Assembly: GCA_002928515.1 (NCBI GenBank)
Contig: PERI01000004.1
Location: 215,625-279,624, forward strand
Direction of reading: 5' to 3'
DNA length: 64,000 nt
Source: Hyphomicrobium sp.
GTDB taxonomy: Bacteria; Pseudomonadota; Alphaproteobacteria; Rhizobiales; Hyphomicrobiaceae
This document shows, piece after piece, positions 36,438 to 46,265 of the stretch. Position numbers and translations under genes: made by a program. The first letter of the stretch is position 1; each line of letters begins with the position of its first letter. Under the pieces are notes generated by a model that saw only the letters and a program-made list of their open reading frames with translations, did not search any database and had not been told where the DNA came from.

Positions 36438-38303
36438 TCGCGGGACCAAGGGTTCGGCGCGCATTAAGCCTCGCACAGAATTACCCAGATAAACGGCATC
36501 GGCTCTGTTGAGGTCGTCGATTGTTAAACTGCGCTCAACTGCGCGCCCTTCTGCCAATAGGGCAGCTCGCAAAGTTCCGGGAAGCAAGCCCGCTTCGAGC
36601 GCTGGTGTTTCGAGTTTTCCGTCGCGCTCCAGGAAAATAGTTGTGCGGCTGCCTTCGGCCAGCTCGCCGTTTTCGTTGAGATATATGACTTCATCGGCGC
36701 CGAGCGTTTCAGAGAAATGCTTCCACTCTTGGTCATAGAGATCGCGCCGGGTTGTCTTGTGATACAAAAATAAATCTGAGCTTGCGAGCCGCGTGTCCGA
36801 CACGACATATCGCATCACCGCATCACTAGAGGGCAATGGCTGCGGAGTGGTGGTGACTGTGACGTCGCCGTCTTCGCCGAGTAAAAGTCTGACGCGCAGT
36901 CTGTCTGATTTATGATTTGAAATCGCGTCATCGAGCGCCGTTTTGATGCGTTCAAGATCGTATGAAAATCCGAAATACAGAGCCGACGTTTGCAGTCGCT
37001 TCATGTGCTCGTCGAGCAACCAAATCCCGTTCGGCGGATCATAGAGCATCGTCTCAATGAGTTCGAAGCGACGCACTGGGTCGGTCAGAAACTTCATTTT
37101 CAGCAAGCATTCAGCATACTCTTTAGAGCCTACAGAATCGGCCACGACACCAGAGCCGATGCCCATTTCACCACTGCCGCTGCGCGCTATGATTGCGGTG
37201 CGGATTGCGACATTGAATAACGCGTTGCCATCGGGAGAAAATCGGCCGATGGCGCCACAATAAACGCCGCGCGCTTCAGTTTCGAGTTTGCGGATCAGCT
37301 CCATGGCGCGAATTTTAGGCGCGCCGGTAATCGAGCCGGGTGGAAAAATTGCTTTGAGGATATCGACGATGCCGACATCAGCTTTCAATGTTGCACGGAC
37401 ACCGGATGTCATCTGATGCAAAGTCTTGAATGTCTCGACGGTAAACAAATCCGTGACGCTGACACTGCCGAGATCGGCAATGCGTCCCAGATCGTTGCGC
37501 ATCAAATCGACGATCATCAAATTTTCTGCGCGGCTTTTGACATCCGTCGCAAGTGCATGACGCACGTCCGTATCGCCGTCTTGCGTGCCAGCGCGCGGCG
37601 CTGTGCCCTTCATAGGTCGGGTTTCAATGGTGCGGTCGTGCTGCGCTATAAAAAGCTCAGGTGAGGCTGACAGGATCGTGACGTCACCAGTATCGACAAG
37701 GCAGCCATAAGATACGCGCTGTTTTAGGCGCAAATCTCGATAGAGCGCGAGTGGAGATCCCTGCAGATTGAACTTGGCTTTGAAGGTCAAATTCAACTGG
37801 TAGATGTCGCCTGAGCGGATGTTGTTTTGAACTTCTTCGAACCGCTGCAAATACGACGTGCTATCCCAAGTATGCGCGAGCGCGCCGAGCGTTGGATTGC
37901 CGATGGCTTCTGCTGTCAACCAAGCCTGCACCTCAGCGCCGGTCATTTCTTGCGGTTGGGCATAAAGACCAAACCAAAGCAGCGGCATGGATCGTGCTTT
38001 AGGCAAAAGATGTACGAGCTTGGGTTCGAGCAAGTAGCCAAGTTCGTAGGAGAAAAAACCTGCTGCGTGCAGGCCTTTCGCAATCCCGGCTTGGAGAGCT
38101 GCGAGCGCGCGATCCACATCGCTGGGATCGTCAGCTCGAATGATTTCGACGGGATGTTCAAACAGCATCGAAACGGCATCGAGTCGCGTGCTGTTGTCGA
38201 GCAGGACGAAGCCTTCCGCCAACGCGGGTGTTTTGGCCGCGCTCTTTTCTTGCGAATTAGGCTGTGACGTTGAGGGTGTCGTTGCTGCTTGTTTGGGTGT
38301 CAC
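36417..38303 (-). CDS. pabB: fused aminodeoxychorismate synthase component I / aminodeoxychorismate lyase
   Basis: A 628-residue PabB-PabC fusion for 4-aminobenzoate (folate) synthesis. The PabB half (about residues 30-365) has IRSGDIYQLNLTF, the chorismate-binding block TRPMKGTAPRAGTQ, LMIVDLMRNDLGRIA and PPGSITGAPKIRAMELI. The PabC half (about 380-628) is a fold-type IV PLP enzyme with EVIYLNENGELAEGSRTTIF and the LLPGTLRAALL motif; it releases pyruvate and 4-aminobenzoate. The start is GTG. The partner glutaminase PabA is not in the window. Fusions of this kind are common in alphaproteobacteria. Confidence 0.95.
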   Translation of the reverse strand: MTPKQAATTPSTSQPNSQEKSAAKTPALAEGFVLLDNSTRLDAVSMLFEHPVEIIRADDPSDVDRALAALQAGIAKGLHAAGFFSYELGYLLEPKLVHLLPKARSMPLLWFGLYAQPQEMTGAEVQAWLTAEAIGNPTLGALAHTWDSTSYLQRFEEVQNNIRSGDIYQLNLTFKAKFNLQGSPLALYRDLRLKQRVSYGCLVDTGDVTILSASPELFIAQHDRTIETRPMKGTAPRAGTQDGDTDVRHALATDVKSRAENLMIVDLMRNDLGRIADLGSVSVTDLFTVETFKTLHQMTSGVRATLKADVGIVDILKAIFPPGSITGAPKIRAMELIRKLETEARGVYCGAIGRFSPDGNALFNVAIRTAIIARSGSGEMGIGSGVVADSVGSKEYAECLLKMKFLTDPVRRFELIETMLYDPPNGIWLLDEHMKRLQTSALYFGFSYDLERIKTALDDAISNHKSDRLRVRLLLGEDGDVTVTTTPQPLPSSDAVMRYVVSDTRLASSDLFLYHKTTRRDLYDQEWKHFSETLGADEVIYLNENGELAEGSRTTIFLERDGKLETPALEAGLLPGTLRAALLAEGRAVERSLTIDDLNRADAVYLGNSVRGLMRAEPLVPRLSTDSR

Positions 38304-38774
38304 GGTGATCGCTGTCTGCGCGGCTTTAGTACCGCGTCTGTGCCACCATCACATCGCGTACGCTGACGAGGTTTAGTGGCGTTGAACACTGACTGCTTTT
38401 AGCGCGATGGCGACTGAATTGCCATGCGAATGCGATACATTACGTGGCCGCGTATGTTTGGTTTACGTTTTTTGCTGTACTTGGTTGAGTCGAAGATGCC
38501 GCATATGCGGGTCCAACGCTGGGATCGGATTGGTCCATAGCCAGAATGTGCTTGAAAATGGCTGCTTGTGTAGACGTATCTGGATAACCCGTTGCGAAAC
38601 TTGCGTAAGCGCTCATGGGATAGCGGGCGGAGCTTTGGGATAAACCGCCGCGTGGGCTTCCCACCCTGAAAATTTGTGCTATAGACCGCTGCATCGGGGG
38701 CCGCTCGCGGAAGAGCGGCCTTTTCGTTCTTAAGCGTTTGGCACTTTTGGCTCGAACGCACACCCGAATGGTGA
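38304..38774. other. intergenic region upstream of initiator tRNA
   Basis: About 470 bp without a credible gene. It holds a TATAGA hexamer at 38,680-38,685 and a terminator-like hairpin at 38,699-38,724. Open frames here on the minus strand are the antisense of the tRNA and are not genes. Confidence 0.5.
38699..38724 (+). terminator. terminator-like hairpin in front of tRNA-fMet
   Basis: Perfect 8-bp stem GGCCGCTC/GAGCGGCC with loop GCGGAA and a TTTT tract. It stands 51 bp before the tRNA and after the only promoter-like hexamer seen, so it may be a leader hairpin or an old terminator. Confidence 0.6.
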
Positions 38775-40564
<1,790 letters not shown>

Positions 40565-40568
<4 letters not shown>

Positions 40569-40744
40569 GCCTTGTCCTCCGGTGCGGCGGCATCAGGGGC
40601 AGCGCCGCCATAGGCGGCATAGTCCTTCTCCGCCGCGATGCGCGCAAGACAGCGCACCAGCGCTTCCAGAGCCATATCCCGTGATTTTGGGTTCGGCTCT
40701 GAAGCTGATACGCGTTCATCACGCCGTGCCTTGTGCTGGTCCAT
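40565..40744 (-). CDS. small recombinase-coupled protein
   Basis: A 59-residue frame starting MDQHKARRDERV, with MALEALVRCLARIAAEKDYA as a likely helix and an acidic Ala/Pro-rich tail. Its stop overlaps the recombinase start (ATGA), which argues for a real coupled gene. A longer version from 40,825 is open but less protein-like. Short helical genes of this kind often precede serine recombinases in alphaproteobacterial islands; function unknown. Confidence 0.65.
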
Positions 40745-40926
40745 CGCTACCGCCGGGCGGGCAGTTCCCGCCAGACTGCCAAGTAAGGCACGGCAAGCCC
40801 GTCGTCGTGGCCACGCGCTGGTCAAACGCGAAAAGCGCGGAGTTCTGCGGCGTTGGAGCCAGAAGTTAATGAGTTCTTAATACCCCCAATTCTATACTTG
40901 TATTGTAAACTTAAGTGTTGAACGGC

Positions 40927-41160
40927 ATGAATCTGCCCTGTTACATTACGATTACTCAGGCGCGCAGTTTGCTCGCGGACATGGGCGTTGAGCTGTCCGA
41001 ACGGCAATTGAAGCGCGCCGCGGAGCCGGATCATAACGGCCACCGCAGGCTTCCCTTTTTTCGGGACCCGATCGACGGGCGCCTGAAGATCGAGAAGGGC
41101 ACGCTGGTCCGGCTGTACCGGCAGCTTCAGATTGAAGCCGAGCGGAACACACAAAACTAG
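40927..41160 (+). CDS. small excisionase-like helix-turn-helix protein
   Basis: A 77-residue basic protein: YITITQARSLLADMGVELSERQLKRAAE looks like a MerR/Xis-type helix-turn-helix (visible as ITITQARSLLADMG and ELSERQLKRAAE), then a wing-like stretch LPFFRDPIDGRLKIEKGTL. It lies 47 bp in front of the tyrosine integrase, the usual place for an excisionase or integrase regulator. An 8-bp palindrome ACTTAAGT (40,909-40,916) sits just upstream of the ATG. Confidence 0.6.
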   Translation: MNLPCYITITQARSLLADMGVELSERQLKRAAEPDHNGHRRLPFFRDPIDGRLKIEKGTLVRLYRQLQIEAERNTQN

Positions 41161-41207
41161 AAGCAGGTCGCCTCCGCACAAATGCGGCCGGCGCGAACAG
41201 AAGGAAC

Positions 41208-42419
41208 ATGGCAGACATAAGAAAGCGCGAAGGCGCAAATGGCACGACCTATCAGGTGCGTTACGCGAGCCCCGGCAGCAAGACCGGTTACGCCTACGCG
41301 ACATTCAAGACGCGGAAAGAAGCTCTAGCCTATCGAGAAGACAGTACTGCGCGCCTTCACCCCACAAGCTCTGGCAGCAAGCTGTCGGTCCCTGAAGCAA
41401 TCGATCAGTGGCTCCGCATCTGTGAAAAAGAAGGCACCGACGGCAACGAGCCCGTAACGGAATACACGCTCAAGACATACCGTTACTTCGCCGACTATAT
41501 GAAGAGTTACGGCTGGGCCGCCCTCCTCCCTGCACTCAAACCGACAGATATCGTCGCATTCCGCACTTGGCTGCTGGAACACTGCCCATCGCGCTACGTT
41601 GCACGCCGCACGCTGTCATATTTTCATAGCGCTCTTGATGAGATGACCCTTCGCGGCCACATCGATGCCAACGTATCGGCAGGCATAAATATCAGCGCTG
41701 CATCAAGATACGATCAGCCCGTTACACCGCCTTCCCTCGATGAGTTCAAAGCTCTCCTCGCAGCGGCGGACAGACTCGCAAATTCAAAGAATTTGCAGAT
41801 TGCGAAGACCTGGAAGAGATATCGACCGATGCTGTACCTAGCTGCCGACAGCGGCATGCGGCCTCAAGAGTATATAGTCGTGTCACGATCAAGCTTGCTT
41901 GACGGCGGCGTAAAAGTAGACCGGGCACTAGAGCGCGGTGATGAAAAGATTTCGGTGACCAAGACACCGGCCGGGCGACGCTTCATCGATCTCTCGGAAG
42001 AGACTTTTGATATGGTGCAACACCACGCAATCCATGACGCGATCGAAAACGACTATGACCTCGTGTTTCCAACCTCAGAAGGAAAATGGCAGAGCCAAGA
42101 CAACTGGCGCAAACGCGGCTTTTACGAAGCCTGCTTTGAAGCCGGACTGACGGTTTCCGATAAGGAAGATGGTGACACCGTCGAAAGGCCCAAGTTTCGA
42201 CCGTACGATCTTCGCCATTTTTACGCCTCGATGCTGATCGAAAGAAAAGTGAGCCTTAAACGGATTCAAAAGCTGATGGGGCATTCAGATATTAAAACGA
42301 CCCTAAACGTGTACGGGCACATCATTGAGCGCGTCGAAGAGGAATACGAAGACCAAATTTCATTGATTGGAATGATACGCGAAAGCGGATGTGGCGAATC
42401 TGTGGCGAGCGCAGAATAA
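41208..42419 (+). CDS. tyrosine recombinase (phage/island integrase)
   Basis: A 403-residue integrase with AAGGA before the ATG. The N-terminal SAM-like core-binding domain covers about 65-165 (TYRYFADYMKSYGWAALLP). Catalytic residues: Arg in ADSGMRPQEYIVV, box II YDLRHFYASML (Tyr replaces the first His of HxxR, a known variation), His in KLMGHSDIKTT and the nucleophile Tyr in LNVYGHI. It ends 24 bp before a tRNA-Arg(CCU) 3' half, its probable attachment site. Confidence 0.93.
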   Translation: MADIRKREGANGTTYQVRYASPGSKTGYAYATFKTRKEALAYREDSTARLHPTSSGSKLSVPEAIDQWLRICEKEGTDGNEPVTEYTLKTYRYFADYMKSYGWAALLPALKPTDIVAFRTWLLEHCPSRYVARRTLSYFHSALDEMTLRGHIDANVSAGINISAASRYDQPVTPPSLDEFKALLAAADRLANSKNLQIAKTWKRYRPMLYLAADSGMRPQEYIVVSRSSLLDGGVKVDRALERGDEKISVTKTPAGRRFIDLSEETFDMVQHHAIHDAIENDYDLVFPTSEGKWQSQDNWRKRGFYEACFEAGLTVSDKEDGDTVERPKFRPYDLRHFYASMLIERKVSLKRIQKLMGHSDIKTTLNVYGHIIERVEEEYEDQISLIGMIRESGCGESVASAE

Positions 42420-42443
42420 GGCACTGATATAATTATGATAAAA

Positions 42444-42492
42444 ACGGTTTCCTAAACCGTAGGTCGTGCGTTCAAATCGCGCCGGGGTCGCC
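42444..42492 (+). pseudogene. tRNA-Arg(CCU) 3' half, attachment-site remnant
   Basis: The fragment begins exactly at the anticodon stem (ACGGT-TTCCTAA-ACCGT), continues with a GTGCG-TTCAAAT-CGCGC T arm and the 3' acceptor strand CGGGGTC plus discriminator G. The D arm and 5' acceptor strand are absent; the sequence before it is AT-rich integrase 3' flank. It looks like the distal attachment site left by insertion at a tRNA-Arg. The next 245 bp to the fic stop hold no gene that I can support. Confidence 0.85.
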
Positions 42493-42737
42493 GCAATAAA
42501 ATCAAGAACTTAAGCGATTTTTTACTTTCATAATTACTATTTTTCTTGCCACAACAGCCAAAAAAGCGGTCCGCGCAAACCCGCAGGAATCCGCCATTCT
42601 CTGGAACGGTCTTTTTGGGCTTGTGGCGAGCTTGTGGCAAATGTGCGCCGCGAGGCCACCTAAAGATTCCGGAAAATAAGCATTCTTCCGACCTGTTGCG
42701 TCCCGCGCCGCAGGTCGGATCAAACGCGCCTCCCTGG

Positions 42738-43967
42738 CTACTTGTCTGGAAACAGCCCTGGCATCCATCGCGAGGCAAGCGTCGCCGGAAATGACAGAAC
42801 AAGCGGTGCGCGGCTGCTCTCCGAGACGACCGCCCCCTTTTCGATGAGCGCCGCGATAGCGCGGCGCGCGCTGCGGGGGCTTGTGTCGAGAAGAGCGGCA
42901 ACATCGCCGCGCGGCAACGCCCCCCGATAAAGAAGGGCCTCAAGGACGCTGCCGGCTTTCGGCGGCAGATGATCGAGTCTGATCTCCTCTTCCGCCCACA
43001 GCAGGATGCGGCTGCGCAACCGGTCGGGCTGCATCAGATCTTCCATGAATTTCACTTGATCGATGCAGACCGTCAGAAAGAAGCTCGCAAATTCCGCGAG
43101 CGTTTCTTCGCTCAGATTTCCCCTGCCATCCAAATCGTTGCGGCGCGGCAGATCACATGCCGCCAGGTGGCCTTTGTAGGCATCAACGTTTCGCGCAAGA
43201 CCTCGTGCGATCGACCATACGCCTCCTGTGTCCAACCGCTCGCGCAAGATCGAGTGCGACATCAGCCGCATGACGCGCCCATTGCCATCGAGGAAAGGAT
43301 GTATCCATGCAAGTCGATGATGTGCCGTCGCCGCCGCTAGTATCGTATCAACGTTGCCTAGCCGGCCATATCCTTGCTCGAACCGCTGCATGAAGCGCGG
43401 CACCGCGCCCGGACTGACGGCGATGTGCCTTCCAACCTGCACATCCCGTTCGCGGTATTTTCCGGGCACGACCCTGACACGCTCACCCGTGCTGGGATAT
43501 TCGACCCACAGCAACTCGTCGGGCAGCTCCGCGCAGAAACGCCTGTGAACCTCGCGAATGCCCTCCGAGCTTAGGGCGCGGCCATCGAGCGAGCCTTCAT
43601 CGATCCACCGCTGGACACTGATGTGGGCTTTCGCCTCAAGCTGGAGGTTCCGCTTTTCGGGATCGGCGCTGTAATCATTCTTGAGCGCGCGCTCAATTTC
43701 GATGGGATGGGTATCGTGCCCCTCAATCAGGTTGCTATAGTAGCAGTTCATCGCCCGTACGAGTTCGGCCAGCGCCGTGACCACGCCGTCGGGCATGCTT
43801 TTGCGGAAGCCAGCCGCGCGTTGCGCAAGCTCCAATGCGAGATCCGTCAATCCGGACCGATGACGGGACCCCTCTGAGATTACCAGAGGCTCCATGAGAC
43901 CGATGTCTTCGCCGCGATCAGGTGCCGCTAGCATGGCCGCTTCTTTGTCCGTTCTATCCTTCGCCAT
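42738..43967 (-). CDS. Fic family protein with self-inhibitory motif and C-terminal winged helix
   Basis: A 409-residue class II Fic enzyme. The active loop is HPFLDGNGRVMR (residues 223-234), complete for AMP transfer from ATP to a protein hydroxyl. The N-terminal inhibitory helix carries SNLIEG (Ser78, Glu82, Gly83), the S/T-x3-E-G/N motif that blocks ATP binding in the resting state. About residues 325-405 resemble a winged helix (GALPRGDVAALLDTSPRSAR, ALIEKGAVV), as in Fic proteins that may act as regulators. A perfect 16-bp palindrome lies 19 bp before the start. Divergent from the restriction operon. Confidence 0.93.
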   Translation of the reverse strand: MAKDRTDKEAAMLAAPDRGEDIGLMEPLVISEGSRHRSGLTDLALELAQRAAGFRKSMPDGVVTALAELVRAMNCYYSNLIEGHDTHPIEIERALKNDYSADPEKRNLQLEAKAHISVQRWIDEGSLDGRALSSEGIREVHRRFCAELPDELLWVEYPSTGERVRVVPGKYRERDVQVGRHIAVSPGAVPRFMQRFEQGYGRLGNVDTILAAATAHHRLAWIHPFLDGNGRVMRLMSHSILRERLDTGGVWSIARGLARNVDAYKGHLAACDLPRRNDLDGRGNLSEETLAEFASFFLTVCIDQVKFMEDLMQPDRLRSRILLWAEEEIRLDHLPPKAGSVLEALLYRGALPRGDVAALLDTSPRSARRAIAALIEKGAVVSESSRAPLVLSFPATLASRWMPGLFPDK

Positions 43968-43985
43968 ACCTGCAATAATATCATA

Positions 43986-44001
43986 AGGTTCTTAAGAACC
44001 T
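43986..44001. promoter_or_regulatory. perfect 16-bp palindrome upstream of fic
   Basis: AGGTTCTTAAGAACCT is fully self-complementary and lies 18 bp before the fic ATG. The position suits an operator for a dimeric winged-helix protein, possibly Fic itself; that link is inference. Confidence 0.6.
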
Positions 44002-44013
44002 AACAGCGTTTAT

Positions 44014-44046
44014 GGCCGCTTCTTTGGCCGGTTCCTTGGCCGGTTA
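44014..44046 (+). repeat. three 12-bp-period direct repeats
   Basis: GGCCGCTTC, GGCCGGTTC and GGCCGGTTA start at 44,014, 44,026 and 44,038. The regular 12-bp period between fic and the restriction promoter suggests a protein-binding array or a leftover expansion. Confidence 0.55.
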
Positions 44047-44076
44047 GTCAGGCCGAAAGACCATAATTTCATTGTG

Positions 44077-44156
44077 TGCATCATGTCGGATGATGCATAA
44101 TTCCCATTGACAAAGTTATCGAGTGCCACATATAACGCATCATCGGCAATGATGCA
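44077..44156 (+). promoter_or_regulatory. restriction-operon promoter between twin palindromic operators
   Basis: TTGACA at 44,107-44,112 and TATAAC at 44,131-44,136 (18-bp spacing; ATATAA gives 17) form a strong sigma-70-type promoter. Directly upstream lies TGCATCAT-GTCGG-ATGATGCA (44,077-44,097). Overlapping the -10 end is GCATCAT-CGGCA-ATGATGC (44,137-44,155). The two sites have the same half-site and spacer length, with centres 59 bp apart. Binding to the second would block polymerase, so autorepression of the operon is expected. Confidence 0.75.
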
Positions 44157-44166
44157 GAGAGCGCAG

Positions 44167-44733
44167 ATGCGTTTGCAGGACACAGCGCAAATTAAGCCAG
44201 GGCACCCCTTTCGGGGGGCAATAGAGGCATTGCCTGACGGCGACGCGGCTGTGGTCCACATCCGCGATGCCGACCCGAATAAGGGGATCGACTGGCCGGC
44301 GTTGGTCCGCACCGAGCTTCAGGGCCGGAAGGACCCGGACTGGCTGCGGGCGGGAGACATTCTTTTCGCTGCACGGGGAAACCGAAACTTTGCAGCCTGT
44401 GTAGGCGAACCTCCCGTCAAGGCTGTGTGCTCCCCTCACTTCTTCGTCGTTCGGATCAATCCGGGCAGCCCCGCAACGCCGGAATTCGTGACATGGCTGC
44501 TCAACCAGCCAGAGGCCCAGAAATATTTTGCCCAGTCCGCTGAGGGCACATTCATCACCAGCATCAGAAGGCAGGTCCTGGAAGACATACCGCTGACGCT
44601 ACCGCCGCTTCCTCTCCAACGAACCATCATCGCGCTGCATCACGCCGCGCTCCGTGAGAAGGAGCTGCTGGAGCAGCTCATCGCCAATCGACAGCAACAG
44701 CTCAACATTATTTCAAAACAAATTCTGAATTAG
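44167..44733 (+). CDS. half-length HsdS-like protein (one target-recognition domain)
   Basis: A 188-residue protein from the ATG at 44,167; the frame is open from 44,107, but that start lies inside the promoter. It has the layout of half a type I specificity subunit: LQDTAQIKPGHPFRGAIE, a single target-recognition domain (LRAGDILFAARGNRN, VCSPHFFVVR, TSIRRQVLEDIPLTLPPL) and one C-terminal coiled coil (LHHAALREKELLEQLIAN). A full two-domain HsdS is encoded 1.5 kb downstream, so this is not simply a broken copy. It could alter methylation specificity or act as a DNA-binding regulator of its own promoter. Confidence 0.88.
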   Translation: MRLQDTAQIKPGHPFRGAIEALPDGDAAVVHIRDADPNKGIDWPALVRTELQGRKDPDWLRAGDILFAARGNRNFAACVGEPPVKAVCSPHFFVVRINPGSPATPEFVTWLLNQPEAQKYFAQSAEGTFITSIRRQVLEDIPLTLPPLPLQRTIIALHHAALREKELLEQLIANRQQQLNIISKQILN

Positions 44734-44750
44734 GACGAAAGCGGGAAGCC

Positions 44751-46265
44751 ATGAGTGAGAAGATCGACCAGAGCAAAATCAACCAGAGCGTATGGGAAGC
44801 GTGCGACACGTTCCGCGGCGTCGTCGATCCCAGCATCTACAAGGACTATGTGCTGACGCTCCTGTTCCTCAAGTACATCTCCGATGTCTGGAAGGATCAC
44901 TACGACGAGTACAAAAAGAAGTACGGCGACAAACCCGATCTCATCGAAGAGATGATGAAGAGCGAACGCTTCGTGCTCCCCCAAGAAGCAAGCTTCTACG
45001 CTCTTTACGAAAAGCGCTTCGAGGCGGGCAACGGTGAGCGCATCGACAAAGCGCTCCACGCCATCGAGGAAGCGAATATCCACAAGCTGGAGGATGTCTT
45101 CCAGGACATCAGCTTCAACAGCACCCGCCTCGGCGACGAAGCGCAGAAGAATGACATTCTGCGCCACCTGCTGGAAGATTTTGCCAAGCCCGCGCTCGAT
45201 CTTCGTCCGAGCCGCGTTGGCAAACTCGACATCATCGGCAATGCCTACGAGTTCCTCATCAAGAATTTTGCTGCCACCGGCGGCAAGAAGGCGGGAGAAT
45301 TTTACACCCCGCCGGAAGTCTCGGAGCTGATCGCGGAGCTTGTCGAGCCGCAGGAAGGCGATGACATTTGCGACCCGGCGTGCGGCTCCGGCTCCCTGCT
45401 CATGAAATGCGGCAGGCAGGTTCAGGAAAAGTTCGGCGGCTCACGCAAGTATGCGCTCTACGGGCAGGAAGCCATCGGCAGCACATGGGCGCTTGCCAAG
45501 ATGAACATGTTTCTGCACGGCGAGGATAATCACCGAATCGAATGGGGTGACACGATCCGCAACCCGAAGCTGCTCGATAGCGAGAGCAGTCTGCGTCACT
45601 TCGATATTGTTGTCGCGAACCCGCCCTTCAGCCTGGAGAAGTGGGGGTTTGAGAAAGCCGAAGGCGACAAATTCAAGCGCTTCCGGCGCGGCATCCCGCC
45701 GAAGACTAAAGGCGATTACGCCTTCGTTCTGCACATGATCGAAACCCTCAAGCCCAAGTCTGGACGCATGGGCGTCGTCGTGCCTCACGGCGTTCTGTTC
45801 AGGGGATCGAGCGAGGGCACCATCCGCCAGAAGCTCATCGACGAGAACATCCTCGATGCGGTCATCGGCCTGCCGGAAAAGCTGTTTTACGGCACCGGCA
45901 TTCCGGCTGCGATTCTGGTCTTCCGCAAAAAGAAGAGGGATACGGGAGTTCTTTTCATTGATGCCAGCCGTGAATTCAAGTCCGGCAAGAACCAAAACCA
46001 GTTGACCGAGGCAAATATCGCGAAGGTTGTCGCAACTTATCGCGGCCGTACAACGATCGAGAGATATGCACATCTCGCATCACTCGATGAGATCAAAGGC
46101 AACGACTACAACCTGAATATCTCCCGCTACGTCGATACCTTCGTCGAAGAAGAGGAAATCGACCTGATGGCCGTCCATGCCGAACGCGAAAAGCTCAAGG
46201 CCGAGCTGATCCAGCTGGAAGCACAGATGGAAGGCTATTTGAAGGAGCTGGGATATGCGCGATAG
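44751..46265 (+). CDS. hsdM: type I restriction-modification system methyltransferase subunit
   Basis: A 504-residue N6-adenine methyltransferase. It has the N-terminal helical domain (YVLTLLFLKYISDVWKDHY), FYTPPEVSELIAEL, S-adenosylmethionine motif I DPACGSGSL (Asp208) and catalytic motif IV NPPF (290-293). The C-terminal coiled coil should bind HsdS. It methylates the host target when combined with HsdS, and is required with HsdR for cleavage. Lies 17 bp after the half HsdS; its end overlaps the full hsdS start by 11 bp. Confidence 0.96.
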   Translation: MSEKIDQSKINQSVWEACDTFRGVVDPSIYKDYVLTLLFLKYISDVWKDHYDEYKKKYGDKPDLIEEMMKSERFVLPQEASFYALYEKRFEAGNGERIDKALHAIEEANIHKLEDVFQDISFNSTRLGDEAQKNDILRHLLEDFAKPALDLRPSRVGKLDIIGNAYEFLIKNFAATGGKKAGEFYTPPEVSELIAELVEPQEGDDICDPACGSGSLLMKCGRQVQEKFGGSRKYALYGQEAIGSTWALAKMNMFLHGEDNHRIEWGDTIRNPKLLDSESSLRHFDIVVANPPFSLEKWGFEKAEGDKFKRFRRGIPPKTKGDYAFVLHMIETLKPKSGRMGVVVPHGVLFRGSSEGTIRQKLIDENILDAVIGLPEKLFYGTGIPAAILVFRKKKRDTGVLFIDASREFKSGKNQNQLTEANIAKVVATYRGRTTIERYAHLASLDEIKGNDYNLNISRYVDTFVEEEEIDLMAVHAEREKLKAELIQLEAQMEGYLKELGYAR

